DNA from: DASVWH01 sp036389715
GTDB lineage: Bacteria; Acidobacteriota; Blastocatellia; Pyrinomonadales; Pyrinomonadaceae
Length of the DNA: 32,425 nt
Assembly: GCA_036389715.1 (NCBI GenBank)
Contig: DASVWH010000167.1
Span: 1-32,425 of the forward strand
Direction of reading: 5' to 3'
The notes beneath the pieces were generated by a model. The model saw only the letters and a program-made list of their open reading frames with translations, ran no database searches and had not been told where the DNA came from. This document shows positions 7,407 to 15,664 of this stretch, in pieces. Position 1 is the stretch's first letter; every line of letters begins with the position of its first letter. Both the position numbers and the translations under genes were made by a program.

Positions 7407-9503
7407 ATGATTCAGCCGAATGAGAAAATTGCAGCAGGGCGCGGCTTGAAGATTATCAAGGCCGCCTGCCCGCACGATTGCCCGGACACCTGCGCGATGC
7501 TCGTGACGGTCGAGGACGGGCGCGCCATCCGCGTCGCGGGCGACCCGGAGCATCCCTTCACGCGCGGCTTCCTCTGCACGAAGGTCGCCAACTACGAGCA
7601 GCGCACGCATAGCCCGGATCGCGTGCGGACCTGCCTGCGGCGCACCGGGCCGAAGGGCCTGGGCCGCTTCGAGCCCATCAGCTGGGACGAGGCGCTCGAC
7701 GAGATAGCCGCGAAGTTCACGGCGCTGGCCCAATCGAGTGAAGGGGCCGAGACCATTCTGCCCTACAGCTATTGCGGGACGATGGGCATAGTCCAATCGC
7801 AGTCGCTGGACAGGCGCTTCTTTCATCGCCTCGGCGCATCGCAGCTGGACCGCACCATCTGCGCCTCGGCCGGTTCGGCCGGTTACCGCGCAACCATCGG
7901 CGCGAGCATCGGGACGGACCCGGAGCGCTTCCGCGATGCACGGCTGATCCTGCTCTGGGGGACGAACACCATCAGCGCCAACGTGCATCTCTGGCCGGAG
8001 GTACTACAGGCGCGGGACAAGGGTGCGCGCCTCGTCTGCATTGACCCGCGCCGGACGCGCACGGCCGAGCAGTGCGACGAACACATCGCGCCTCTGCCGG
8101 GCACTGACGCGGCGCTGGCCCTCGGGCTGATGCACGTCATCTTCGCCGAGGGGCTCGAAGATAAGGACTACCTGGAGCGTTACACGGTCGGGGCGGAGCC
8201 CTTGCGAGCGAGGGCGCGCGAGTATCCGCCGGAGCGCGCGGCCTCCATCTGCGGGTTGGAAGCGGAGACGGTCGTGCGGCTCGCGCGGCTCTACGCGGCG
8301 ACGAAGCCCTCCGTGATTCGCATCAACTACGGCTTGCAGCGTCACGCGGGCGGCGGGATGGCCGTGCGCACAGTCGCCTGCCTGCCCGCGATCGTCGGGG
8401 CCTGGCGCGATCCGGCGGGCGGCGTCCTGCTCTCGACGAGCGGCACGTTCCCGCTCAACTATCAGGCCCTCGAACGCCCGGACCTGATGCCGACGCCCAC
8501 GCCGCGCATGCTCAACATGTCGCTCCTCGGAGACCTCCTGACGAAACAGGACGACCCGCCCGTGCGCGCCCTCTACGTCTACAACTCGAACCCGGCGGCC
8601 GTCGCGCCCGAACAGGCTAAGGTGCTCGCCGGACTCGCCCGCGAAGACCTCTTCACGGTCGTTCACGAACAGTTTATGACGGACACGGCCGACTACGCAG
8701 ACATCGTCCTGCCCGCCACCACGCAGCTGGAGCATTTCGATCTGCACAAGGCTTACGGTCATCTCTACCTCTCGATCAACGAGCGTGCGATCGAGCCGCT
8801 TCACGAAGCGAAATCCAACTCGGAGGTCTTTCGCCTGCTCTCCGCGCGGATGGGTTTCGAGGACGAGTGCCTGAAGGATTCCGACGAAGAGATTGCGCGC
8901 CAGGCGATCTCCCTGGAGCACCCTGCGCTCGAAGGCATCACGCTCGAAGCCCTGCGCGAGCGGGGCTGGATGCGTCTCAATGTGAGCGAGGGCTTCGCGC
9001 CGTTCGCGGAAGGAAACTTCCCGACCCCTTCGGGCAAGTGCGAGCTTTTCTCGGAGGCGCTTGCCGCACGGGGCCTGCCGGGAACGCCCGATTTCATTCC
9101 GCCGAGCGAATCAAGGCAGAGCGCGCCCGAAGTGGCCGCGCGCTACCCGCTGGCGTTGGTCAGCCCGGCGGCCCACGCCTTTCTCAATTCGACTTTCGCC
9201 AACCTCCCGAAACAGGTGCGACAGGAGCTTCGTCCCTTCGTCGAGATTCACCCGGCCGACGCCGAAGCGCGCGGCATCGAGAGCGGAGATACGGTTCGCG
9301 CCTTCAACGGACGCGGCTCCTGCGAGCTGTCGGCGGTCGTCACGACCCGCGCTCGCCCCGGCGTCGTCGTCTCCCCCTCCGTCTGGTGGAACAAGCTCTC
9401 GCCCGGCGGCACGAACATCAACCAGTTGACTTCGCAGACACTGACCGACCTCGGAGGCGGACCGACCTTCTATGACGTGCTGGTCGAGATTGAGAAGAGG
9501 TAG
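7407..9503 (+). CDS. Molybdopterin oxidoreductase, DMSO-reductase superfamily
   Basis: 698 aa. Enzymes of this superfamily carry a bis-MGD molybdenum (or tungsten) cofactor and an N-terminal [4Fe-4S] cluster and transfer electrons or oxygen atoms. The cluster site is C21-x3-C25-x3-C29 with C57 (GFLCTK). Then come RFEPISWDEALDEIA, the TICASAG segment where C152 aligns with the Cys molybdenum ligand of the nitrate reductase/formate dehydrogenase type, LILLWGTNTISAN and CIDPRRTRTAEQCD. The C-terminal molybdopterin dinucleotide-binding domain starts around 560 (YPLALVSPAAHAFLNSTF), with GIESGDTVRAFNGRG and SVWWNKLSPGGTNINQLTSQTLTDLGGGPTFYD. There is no Tat signal, so it is probably cytoplasmic. 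No ferredoxin subunit, membrane anchor or cofactor gene adjoins it, so the substrate is unknown. The start has only a weak ribosome binding site (gaagag). Confidence 0.88.
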   Translation: MIQPNEKIAAGRGLKIIKAACPHDCPDTCAMLVTVEDGRAIRVAGDPEHPFTRGFLCTKVANYEQRTHSPDRVRTCLRRTGPKGLGRFEPISWDEALDEIAAKFTALAQSSEGAETILPYSYCGTMGIVQSQSLDRRFFHRLGASQLDRTICASAGSAGYRATIGASIGTDPERFRDARLILLWGTNTISANVHLWPEVLQARDKGARLVCIDPRRTRTAEQCDEHIAPLPGTDAALALGLMHVIFAEGLEDKDYLERYTVGAEPLRARAREYPPERAASICGLEAETVVRLARLYAATKPSVIRINYGLQRHAGGGMAVRTVACLPAIVGAWRDPAGGVLLSTSGTFPLNYQALERPDLMPTPTPRMLNMSLLGDLLTKQDDPPVRALYVYNSNPAAVAPEQAKVLAGLAREDLFTVVHEQFMTDTADYADIVLPATTQLEHFDLHKAYGHLYLSINERAIEPLHEAKSNSEVFRLLSARMGFEDECLKDSDEEIARQAISLEHPALEGITLEALRERGWMRLNVSEGFAPFAEGNFPTPSGKCELFSEALAARGLPGTPDFIPPSESRQSAPEVAARYPLALVSPAAHAFLNSTFANLPKQVRQELRPFVEIHPADAEARGIESGDTVRAFNGRGSCELSAVVTTRARPGVVVSPSVWWNKLSPGGTNINQLTSQTLTDLGGGPTFYDVLVEIEKR

Positions 9504-9504
9504 T

Positions 9505-9639
9505 CGGTTTTCAGTTTTCGGTTTTCAGTTTTCAGTTACGAGCAAGAGCTTGTCTTTAAAGTTCGATGAGACTCGATGAGAGCTGCCTTCTTAACTCAAA
9601 ACTGAGAACTGAGAACTGAAAACCGAAAACTGAAAACCG
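9505..9639. repeat. Near-perfect 33-bp inverted repeat of alternating heptamers
   Basis: The left arm 9505-9537 reads cggtttt, cagtttt, cggtttt, cagtttt, cagtt. The reverse complement of the right arm 9607-9639 matches it at 32 of 33 positions. The arms are separated by 69 nt with no other evident structure. The right arm ends 9 nt before the start codon of the next gene, which has no visible Shine-Dalgarno sequence. Confidence 0.92.
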
Positions 9640-9648
9640 TTTACTGCT

Positions 9649-12015
9649 ATGCGTAAAAATCGTCACATCGAAAATTCAGTCAATTCGGATGCCTGGCCGC
9701 GTGCCGCTGCGGCTGCGCTCGTTATCCTGGCCGCGCTTTTTCTGGCCCCGGCGGGGAGGCGGCAGCAGGCTTGGGCGCAGCAGGGGCAACCGGCTGGCTC
9801 TTCAAAGCAGGCATTACAGGCATCGAAGGCCGCGCTTTCGGATGAGCTGATGCTGCGCATCGTCCGTGCCGAAGACGAGCGGCGCTGGGACAATGACCTC
9901 GGCCCGCTGCTCTTCAACACGGACGCGCGTGTGCGGCGACGTGCGGCGCTGGCGGCGGGGCGCATCGGCGACGAGCGTTCGGTCTCCGCGCTGCTCTCCC
10001 TGCTTCAGACGGACAGGGACGCGGGCGTGCGCGCGATGGCGGCCTTCGCGCTCGGAGAGACGGAGTCGGCCGTCGGCGCTGACGGACTGACGGCGTCTGC
10101 GCTCAAGGCTGGCGAGTCGAGCCGCGTGCGCGCTCGTGCGGTCGAGGCGCTCGGCAAAATCGCCGCCGCGCTGCCCAAGGCACAGGAGGCGCGCGCTCTC
10201 TCTCTGGGCCAGGTGATTCTCAAGGTGCTGGAGGAAGAGGGCAGGCGCAGCCCGAAGCCGGACAGGGAAGTGGTGCTGCTCGGCCTGACGGCTGTGCTGC
10301 GCGCGCGGCCAGCCGCGGCGAGCACAGCCCTCGCACGCTTTCTCTCTGCGCCGGACGCGCGGGTCCGCGCCGATGCCCTCAATACGTTGGCGCGCCTGCG
10401 TGTGAAGGATGCCAACGAACAGACGCGTGCGCTGCTCGCGGGCGACCCTGATGCGGTCGTGCGCGCCAACGCCGCGCGGGTGCTCGGCGTGGCTGAAGAT
10501 GCGTCTTCGCTTGATACGCTCGCCGACCGCGTCTTAAAGGACACGGACGAGCGCGTGCGCGTCAGCGCCATTCGCGCCCTCGGTTCTTTGAAGGACGCAC
10601 GCGCCGCCCCCACGCTGCTCGCCAGGGCCAACACGCTCTACGCTTCGTTTCACCTCTCGAAGATGAACAGCTCGATGGCTCGCCCGCACGAGCTCAACGA
10701 GCTGCTCGAAGTGGCTTCGGCCCTCGGGCGTATCCTTGTCGGGACGAATGACGAGCGGGCGGTCGCAGTCCTGCGCCTCCTGCGTGAAAAGGAGACGGGC
10801 GCGCCGGAAGTGGAGACCGCTTTCGCACGCATCGCGCCCGCGCTTTACCTGCGTGAGACGCCGTTTGGCAGACTCGGCGACGAAGCCCTGCGGGCCGCGA
10901 TGATGAAGGACTGGCGGCGCGTCTCAAGCCTCGCGCAGGGCCTGGCCGAAATCGGGGGAATCAAGGCCGAGACGGCGGGCAGCGGTGCTGTCAGCCTTCA
11001 GGCGGACGCACAGATTATCCTGCGCTCATGGCTGGACGACCAGCGCCTGCCGCCCCTGGCCGCGCCCGATGTCCTGCGCTCGCTCGCGGTCTTCAAGGCC
11101 AACGACCTCGGCCAGGTGTTGCGCAGGCAGTTGAGCGCGGGCGATGTGATCGTCCGCTCGGCCGCCGCGGACCTGCTCGGAGAGCTACCGGCCGATGCCG
11201 ATAACACGCGCGCACTGGGAGCGGCCCTGCCCGTAGCCCTGCGCGACGAGTTGAACGACGCGGCGCTCTCGATTCTCGATTCGCTCGCCAAACAAAAGAG
11301 CGCCGCCGCCAACGAAGCGCTCAAGACGGCGCTCGATTCGACCGACCCACTGGTCCGCCGCCGCGCCGTCGCTCTCCTCAAGGCCAACGATGCGGGCGAT
11401 TTTTCCGCGCGCCTGGCAAGCATCACGACACGCAACACTGCGGCCGATTACCAGCGGGCGCTGGCGCGCGTTGACAGGGTCGTGCGCGCGGTCGTGAGCA
11501 CCGACAAGGGCGCGTTTACCATCGAACTGCTGCCCCAGGATGCGCCGCTGACCGTAGACAATTTCGTCCAACTGGCGCAGCGCCGCTATTTCGACGGCGT
11601 CACGTTTCATCGCGTCGTGCCCAACTTCGTGGTCCAGGGCGGCGACCCGCGCGGCGACGGCAACGGCGGCCCGGGCTACCAGATTCGCTGCGAGATCAAC
11701 GAAGTGCCGTATGAGCGCGGCGCTGTCGGGATGGCGCTCTCGGGGAAGGACACGGGCGGCTCGCAGTGGTTCGTCACCCATTCGCCGCAGCCGCACCTGG
11801 ACGGCGGTTATACAGTCTTCGGGCGCATCACGAACGGGATGGAAGTGATAGACAAAATCGTGCGCGGCGATGTCATTCGCAGCATCACCGTAACCGAAAG
11901 CGCGCCCCCCGCATCTAAACCCGAGAAGGCGGCCGCTAAAGCCGAGAAAGCACCTGCTAAAGCCGAGAAAGCGCCCGCGCCGCAGGCCAAGAAGAAGCGC
12001 ACGGAGAAGCATTGA
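9649..12015 (+). CDS. Exported HEAT-repeat protein with C-terminal cyclophilin domain
   Basis: 788 aa. Residues about 18-45 form a signal peptide or membrane anchor (hydrophobic AAAAALVILAALFLAPAG, possible cut after AWA). Residues about 60-600 are HEAT-type helical repeats, for example DARVRRRAALAAGRIGDE, DRDAGVRAMAAFALGE, DARVRADALNTLARL and DERVRVSAIRALGSL. Residues about 614-750 are a cyclophilin peptidyl-prolyl isomerase: R655, F660 and Q663 keep the spacing of catalytic R55, F60 and Q63 of cyclophilin A (FHRVVPNFVVQGGD), followed by GMALSGKDTGGSQWFVT and YTVFGRI. The position of Trp121 of human cyclophilin A is not Trp (PHLDG), as in many cyclosporin-insensitive bacterial forms. The tail has a 21-base DNA repeat (11923-11979) giving a Lys/Ala/Pro linker. 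Likely role: scaffold plus folding helper in the periplasm. The stop overlaps the next start. Confidence 0.93.
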   Translation: MRKNRHIENSVNSDAWPRAAAAALVILAALFLAPAGRRQQAWAQQGQPAGSSKQALQASKAALSDELMLRIVRAEDERRWDNDLGPLLFNTDARVRRRAALAAGRIGDERSVSALLSLLQTDRDAGVRAMAAFALGETESAVGADGLTASALKAGESSRVRARAVEALGKIAAALPKAQEARALSLGQVILKVLEEEGRRSPKPDREVVLLGLTAVLRARPAAASTALARFLSAPDARVRADALNTLARLRVKDANEQTRALLAGDPDAVVRANAARVLGVAEDASSLDTLADRVLKDTDERVRVSAIRALGSLKDARAAPTLLARANTLYASFHLSKMNSSMARPHELNELLEVASALGRILVGTNDERAVAVLRLLREKETGAPEVETAFARIAPALYLRETPFGRLGDEALRAAMMKDWRRVSSLAQGLAEIGGIKAETAGSGAVSLQADAQIILRSWLDDQRLPPLAAPDVLRSLAVFKANDLGQVLRRQLSAGDVIVRSAAADLLGELPADADNTRALGAALPVALRDELNDAALSILDSLAKQKSAAANEALKTALDSTDPLVRRRAVALLKANDAGDFSARLASITTRNTAADYQRALARVDRVVRAVVSTDKGAFTIELLPQDAPLTVDNFVQLAQRRYFDGVTFHRVVPNFVVQGGDPRGDGNGGPGYQIRCEINEVPYERGAVGMALSGKDTGGSQWFVTHSPQPHLDGGYTVFGRITNGMEVIDKIVRGDVIRSITVTESAPPASKPEKAAAKAEKAPAKAEKAPAPQAKKKRTEKH

Positions 12016-13865
12016 AACCAGCACCCGGACAACTCAGCGCAGAGCGTATCAGGCAGCGGCAGGCGGCACTGCTGCTCCTGCTCCTGCTACTCGCGGCGGC
12101 CTTGCCCGCTGCCCGCGGACGAGCGTCCAGTGCGCGGAAGGTCTCGTCACAGGAGCGCCCCGCCGCCGCGGGCAAAGAGGCCGCGACCGAGGCCGAGCGG
12201 CCACGCTACCAGATCAACCTGAAGCTGGATTTCGACGGGCGCTCCTACACCGGCACGGAGCGCGTGCGCTGGACCAACGGCGACGATCATTCGACCTCTG
12301 TCCTCTACTTTCATCTCTACGCGAACCTGCGTGCGCCACAGCAGCGCGGCGCGCAGGCCCCCGCTCTGCCTGCGGCTATGCCAGACGAGCCGCGGCTCGA
12401 AATCAGCGAAGTGCGGGCTGGCTCAAGCGGCGCACAACTCCCTTTCACGCTCGACGAGCAGGCGACGCTCCTGCGCGTCAACCTGCGCGAGACCGTCGCG
12501 GCGGGTTCCGCCACCGAGCTTGAAATCAAGTTCAAGGGCAGCGTGCCGGAGGTTGACGCGGAAGAGACGGGCCTCTTCGTGCACGTCTTGCAGCAGGTCG
12601 GCGCGGCGCTCAGGAGCGAGCGCGAGATGCGCCGCGCGCGTGATGTCAACTTTCTCTGTCGCGGCGTGATGCTGCTCGGCACTGCCTATCCGGTCCTGGC
12701 GACCCGCGAGGGCGACGACTGGCAGCGCAAGGTCGAAAGCTCCATCGGCGATATGATCTTTGCCGACCAGGCCGACTATGACGTGAGCATTGATGCGCCC
12801 GCCGATGTCGCGTTGTTTACCTCCGCGCCTGCGGCCGTCGAAGCTGCTCCGGGCGGTAGCGAACGTGAGACGAGCGTCCTGCGCCGTTTCAAGGGTGAGA
12901 ATCTGCGTGATTTCGCCATCGCGGCGGGGCGCGGCCTGCACTCTGCGGAACAGCTTGTCGGCGACGTGCGCGTCCGCTCGATCTTTATGGCCGAGCATGA
13001 GCGGGTCGGGCGCCGTGTGCTCGGGGCCGCCGCCGACGCCGTGCGCATCTACAGTGCGCGCTTCGGCCCGCTGCCGCACAAGCAGATCAGCGTCCTCGAT
13101 GCGCCGCTCGTCGCGGGCCTCGGCAGCGCCGAATTCTCAGGGCTCGGCGTCATCGCCAGCGCCTTCTACGTTGATTTCGATTCGCCCTCGATGCGTAACC
13201 TGCCGGAGATCGTGCGCGAGCAGCGCGCCTCGCTCGAAGACAGCCTCGAATTTACGGCGGCGCACGTCGTCGCGCACCAGTGGTGGGGCGTCGCGGTAGG
13301 CAATAACCCCGAGCGCGACCCTGTGCTCGATGAGGCGCTGGCCAACTGGTCCGCGCTGCTCTATTACAGGGAAGTGCACGGCGAAGAGCGGGCCGCAGCG
13401 ACGCTCGACGATCAACTGCGCGGCGTCTACAAGGTCTACCGCACGTTCGGCGGCGAGGACATGGCGGCGACGCGCGCGGCCCGCGACTATCGCAACTTCT
13501 TCCAGTATGCGGCCATCGTCGCCAGCAAGGGCGCGCTGATGTTCGTCGCGCTCAGGCGCTTGATGGGCGACGACAGGTTCTTCGCCGCGCTGCGCAGCTA
13601 CTATCAGACGAACAGGCTGGAGGTCGCGGAGCTGGACGACCTGCGCGGCGCTTTCATCGCCGAGGCCCCGCTGGCGCAGAGACGCGCCGTGACGCGCACC
13701 TTCAACCGCTGGCTCTCAAGCAAGCGCGGCGATGAGGACATCGCGCCGCCCGACCCGCAACTGGCCCTCGCGCTCGGCATCAATCCGAACACGGGCAGGG
13801 GCGACCGCAACGCCTTCGCGCGGCTCGGCAGATTCTTCTGGCAGCAGATGACCAGAATCCGGTAG
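12012..13865 (+). CDS. M1-aminopeptidase-like exported protein lacking the catalytic Glu
   Basis: 617 aa with a signal peptide (a long Leu/Ala run, residues about 18-36). The N-terminal domain resembles the M1 beta-saddle (YQINLKLDFDGRSYTGTERV, SVLYFHLYANL). The gluzincin site reads H418-V-V-A-H422-Q-W-W, with E441 nineteen positions after H422, so the three zinc ligands keep M1 spacing. However, the second position of HExxH is Val (GTC at 13266-13268), removing the general base. The exopeptidase GxMEN loop is also changed, to GSAEFSGLG. It starts at TTG 12012 inside the stop region of the previous gene (4-nt overlap TTGA), with GGAG 5 nt upstream, so expression is coupled to the HEAT-cyclophilin gene. 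Likely a zinc-binding but non-hydrolytic M1 relative, or one using other chemistry. Confidence 0.85.
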   Translation: MKPAPGQLSAERIRQRQAALLLLLLLLAAALPAARGRASSARKVSSQERPAAAGKEAATEAERPRYQINLKLDFDGRSYTGTERVRWTNGDDHSTSVLYFHLYANLRAPQQRGAQAPALPAAMPDEPRLEISEVRAGSSGAQLPFTLDEQATLLRVNLRETVAAGSATELEIKFKGSVPEVDAEETGLFVHVLQQVGAALRSEREMRRARDVNFLCRGVMLLGTAYPVLATREGDDWQRKVESSIGDMIFADQADYDVSIDAPADVALFTSAPAAVEAAPGGSERETSVLRRFKGENLRDFAIAAGRGLHSAEQLVGDVRVRSIFMAEHERVGRRVLGAAADAVRIYSARFGPLPHKQISVLDAPLVAGLGSAEFSGLGVIASAFYVDFDSPSMRNLPEIVREQRASLEDSLEFTAAHVVAHQWWGVAVGNNPERDPVLDEALANWSALLYYREVHGEERAAATLDDQLRGVYKVYRTFGGEDMAATRAARDYRNFFQYAAIVASKGALMFVALRRLMGDDRFFAALRSYYQTNRLEVAELDDLRGAFIAEAPLAQRRAVTRTFNRWLSSKRGDEDIAPPDPQLALALGINPNTGRGDRNAFARLGRFFWQQMTRIR

Positions 13866-13893
13866 CTCAAGAGGGACGCAAAGGGGAGAAGGA

Positions 13894-14415
13894 TTGAGAG
13901 AAAAAATCAGCGCGGTGCGTGAGAAGATAACGCGGCGGCCTCAAACAGTTGAGATCGAGCGCAGCCTTGAGCGTTTGAGCTACCTGCTCGACGGTCTCTT
14001 TCGGATTCCCGGCACGGGCTGGCGCTTCGGATTGGACGTGCTGGTCGGACTGATTCCCGGCGTCGGCGATACGGCCACCTCCCTGGCCTCGTTCTACATC
14101 CTGGCCGCCGGAGTCCGCTACCGCGTGCCGAAAGTCACGCTCCTGCGGATGGGCCTCAATATCGGGCTCGATTATCTGTTCGGGGTGATTCCGGTCGTCG
14201 GCGACCTCTTCGATTTCGCCTGGAAGTCCAACGAGATGAACATGGAGCTGCTGCGCAAGCGGGCGACGGTCCCGGCGGCGGAAGCGAAGAAGGGAAGAAC
14301 CAGCGACTGGCTCTTCGTCGGCCTCATCATCCTGATTCTGCTCGGCGTCCTGCTCGGCTCGCTCTACGCCACCTTCTATATTTTAAGGGCCATCTTCGGG
14401 GCGCTCTTAAAATGA
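13894..14415 (+). CDS. DUF4112 family membrane protein
   Basis: 173 aa. Two related segments, GLDVLVGLIPGVGDTATSLA (about 46-65) and GLDYLFGVIPVVGDLFDFAW (about 93-112), carry the twin G-x-IP-x-VGD motif typical of DUF4112. A strong C-terminal transmembrane helix follows (about 138-170, LFVGLIILILLGVLLGSLYATFYIL). The N-terminus is basic and cytoplasmic in style. No biochemical function is known for the family. The TTG start at 13894 is preceded by GGGGAGAAGGA. It is the last gene of the plus-strand run and its 3' end overlaps the convergent phosphatase gene by 9 nt. Confidence 0.85.
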   Translation: MREKISAVREKITRRPQTVEIERSLERLSYLLDGLFRIPGTGWRFGLDVLVGLIPGVGDTATSLASFYILAAGVRYRVPKVTLLRMGLNIGLDYLFGVIPVVGDLFDFAWKSNEMNMELLRKRATVPAAEAKKGRTSDWLFVGLIILILLGVLLGSLYATFYILRAIFGALLK

Positions 14416-15045
14416 GGGGGACGGCAGGGCGCGCCTGAGCCGCGAGCGGGGCTGCGGCGGCTGCGCTGCGGCTGCGGGCTGCTCCCGACGCCTGGCGTAA
14501 TCCCTGATGTAGTCTCTCATCCCGAACTGTATCCAGCTCATGCCGTAGCGCCTGGCCTCCGCGATGGCCTCTTCAGCCGTCCACCTATCATGTGAGATTC
14601 GATAGACCGCGATCAGCGTGCCCGTGCGGTCCTCGCCGTGCTTGCAATGCACGAAGACAGGACCGCGCGCCGCGTCTATCAGAGCCAGCGCCTGATTAAT
14701 GTGCGCATCGCTCGGGCGGCCCACCCCGTCCAACGGAATGTTGTAATAATGTATGCCGAGGGCCTGGGCTTCGGCGGCTTCGGCGCGCGTCAGGTCGTTT
14801 GGCCCGCGCAGGTTGATGATGGTCTCGATGCCGAGCGCCTTCAATCTCCTGACACCGCCCTCTTTCGGCTGCGCGCCGCGATAGAGCCGCTCGTTGACCC
14901 TGTGAAAGTTCGACAACTCGGCATAGCGCCCTTCAGTTTGGGCCGCGCCGGTTACTGCCATCAGCGCAATCAGGAGCGCTGCCGCCGCGGGCCAACTGCC
15001 CGGCCGCACTCCTGTCATTCGCCGCGTTGCCTTCACCCTCTTCAT
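14407..15045 (-). CDS. Exported dual-specificity/tyrosine phosphatase-like protein
   Basis: 212 aa. The catalytic P-loop is H133-C134-K-H-G-E-D-R140 followed by TG (CX5R), which forms a phosphocysteine intermediate in this superfamily. Upstream are NERLYRGAQPKEGGVRRLKALGIETIINLRGPNDLTRAEA and YYNIPLDGVGRPSD, the pattern of bacterial and plant-type atypical DSPs (PF03162/PF13350 style). Residues about 14-36 are a signal peptide or anchor, so it should act outside the cytoplasm. I chose the ATG at 15045, with GGAG 7 nt upstream, over the TTG at 15063. The C-terminus is a Pro/Gln/Ala-rich tail. It is the last gene of the PerR cluster, 32 nt below the thioredoxin gene. The substrate (phosphotyrosine, phosphoinositide or polyphosphate) is not evident. 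Confidence 0.86.
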   Translation of the reverse strand: MKRVKATRRMTGVRPGSWPAAAALLIALMAVTGAAQTEGRYAELSNFHRVNERLYRGAQPKEGGVRRLKALGIETIINLRGPNDLTRAEAAEAQALGIHYYNIPLDGVGRPSDAHINQALALIDAARGPVFVHCKHGEDRTGTLIAVYRISHDRWTAEEAIAEARRYGMSWIQFGMRDYIRDYARRREQPAAAAQPPQPRSRLRRALPSPSF

Positions 15046-15077
15046 CGGCACTCTCCGGTTCAACTGTGCTCTCGCCC

Positions 15078-15572
15078 CTAAGAAGTTTGCTGGCCCTTGG
15101 CCGACGCTTCTTTGGCCGCCGCGAGCGTTCGTTCAAGTGCGGAAGAGACTAGGTCCAGCCCGCGCTCGCCCGCCGCGAAACTCCGCAGCTTGCCCTCTGC
15201 GTCGAACAGGTAGTAGGCGGGCACGTAGCCCTGCTCATTCTGGAAAGCATCGCGCAGCTTGTGCTCATTGTCTATGGCGCAAGGCTCCGTGATGTTGTAC
15301 TCGGCGATGGCCGCGCGCACTTCCTCGACATCCGTATCCGCTTCGTAACGCGGCATGTGGACGGCGATGACGCGCAAGCCTTCAGCGCCCCTGCCGTCGC
15401 GCCACTCGGCGATGCGCGGCAGGTTCTCCTTACAGATGCCGCAGCTAATGGCCCAGAAATGGACGAGCGTCGGATGACCCTGGGCCTCGGCTTCGGCGTG
15501 TGCGCCGGTCCCGCCGAACCACTCGGTCGCACCCTCCAGCCGCGGCATCTGCGTCCCAATTCTCATCGGCAT
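15078..15572 (-). CDS. TlpA-like thioredoxin-fold protein
   Basis: 164 aa, thioredoxin fold of the AhpC/TSA-Redoxin (TlpA/ResA) type. The active site is C44-G-I-C47 in HFWAISCGICKENLPRIAEW. The cis-Pro loop is YVPAYYLFDAEGKL. There is no signal peptide, unlike ResA/TlpA, so it is probably cytoplasmic. The ATG at 15572 has GAGG 8 nt upstream. It is separated from the peroxiredoxin gene by 92 nt holding an inverted repeat. Its place below perR and a 2-Cys peroxiredoxin suggests disulfide reduction during peroxide stress, perhaps recycling the peroxiredoxin; this is inference. Confidence 0.88.
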   Translation of the reverse strand: MPMRIGTQMPRLEGATEWFGGTGAHAEAEAQGHPTLVHFWAISCGICKENLPRIAEWRDGRGAEGLRVIAVHMPRYEADTDVEEVRAAIAEYNITEPCAIDNEHKLRDAFQNEQGYVPAYYLFDAEGKLRSFAAGERGLDLVSSALERTLAAAKEASAKGQQTS

Positions 15573-15588
15573 AACTTTTACCTCTAAA

Positions 15589-15658
15589 GGTCAATGGTCA
15601 ATGGTCAATGGGAAACGTCTTTACCTATTCACCATTGACCATTTGCCATTGACTATTA
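15589..15658. repeat. Heptamer inverted repeat between the thioredoxin and peroxiredoxin genes
   Basis: 15589-15612 is ggtcaat three times plus ggg. The right side 15631-15658 reads accattg, accattt, gccattg, actatta. The arms 15589-15612 and 15631-15654 pair at 20 of 24 positions across an 18-nt loop. Neither side is followed by a T tract, so it does not look like a usual terminator. Confidence 0.88.
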
Positions 15659-15664
15659 CCCGCT

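Noticed and set aside
11923..11979. Mobile or minisatellite element
   Set aside because: The 21-base repeat is in frame and simply encodes the Lys/Ala/Pro tail of the HEAT-cyclophilin protein.
15589..15658. Rho-independent terminator
   Set aside because: The stem is AT-mixed, imperfect, and no T tract follows on either strand.
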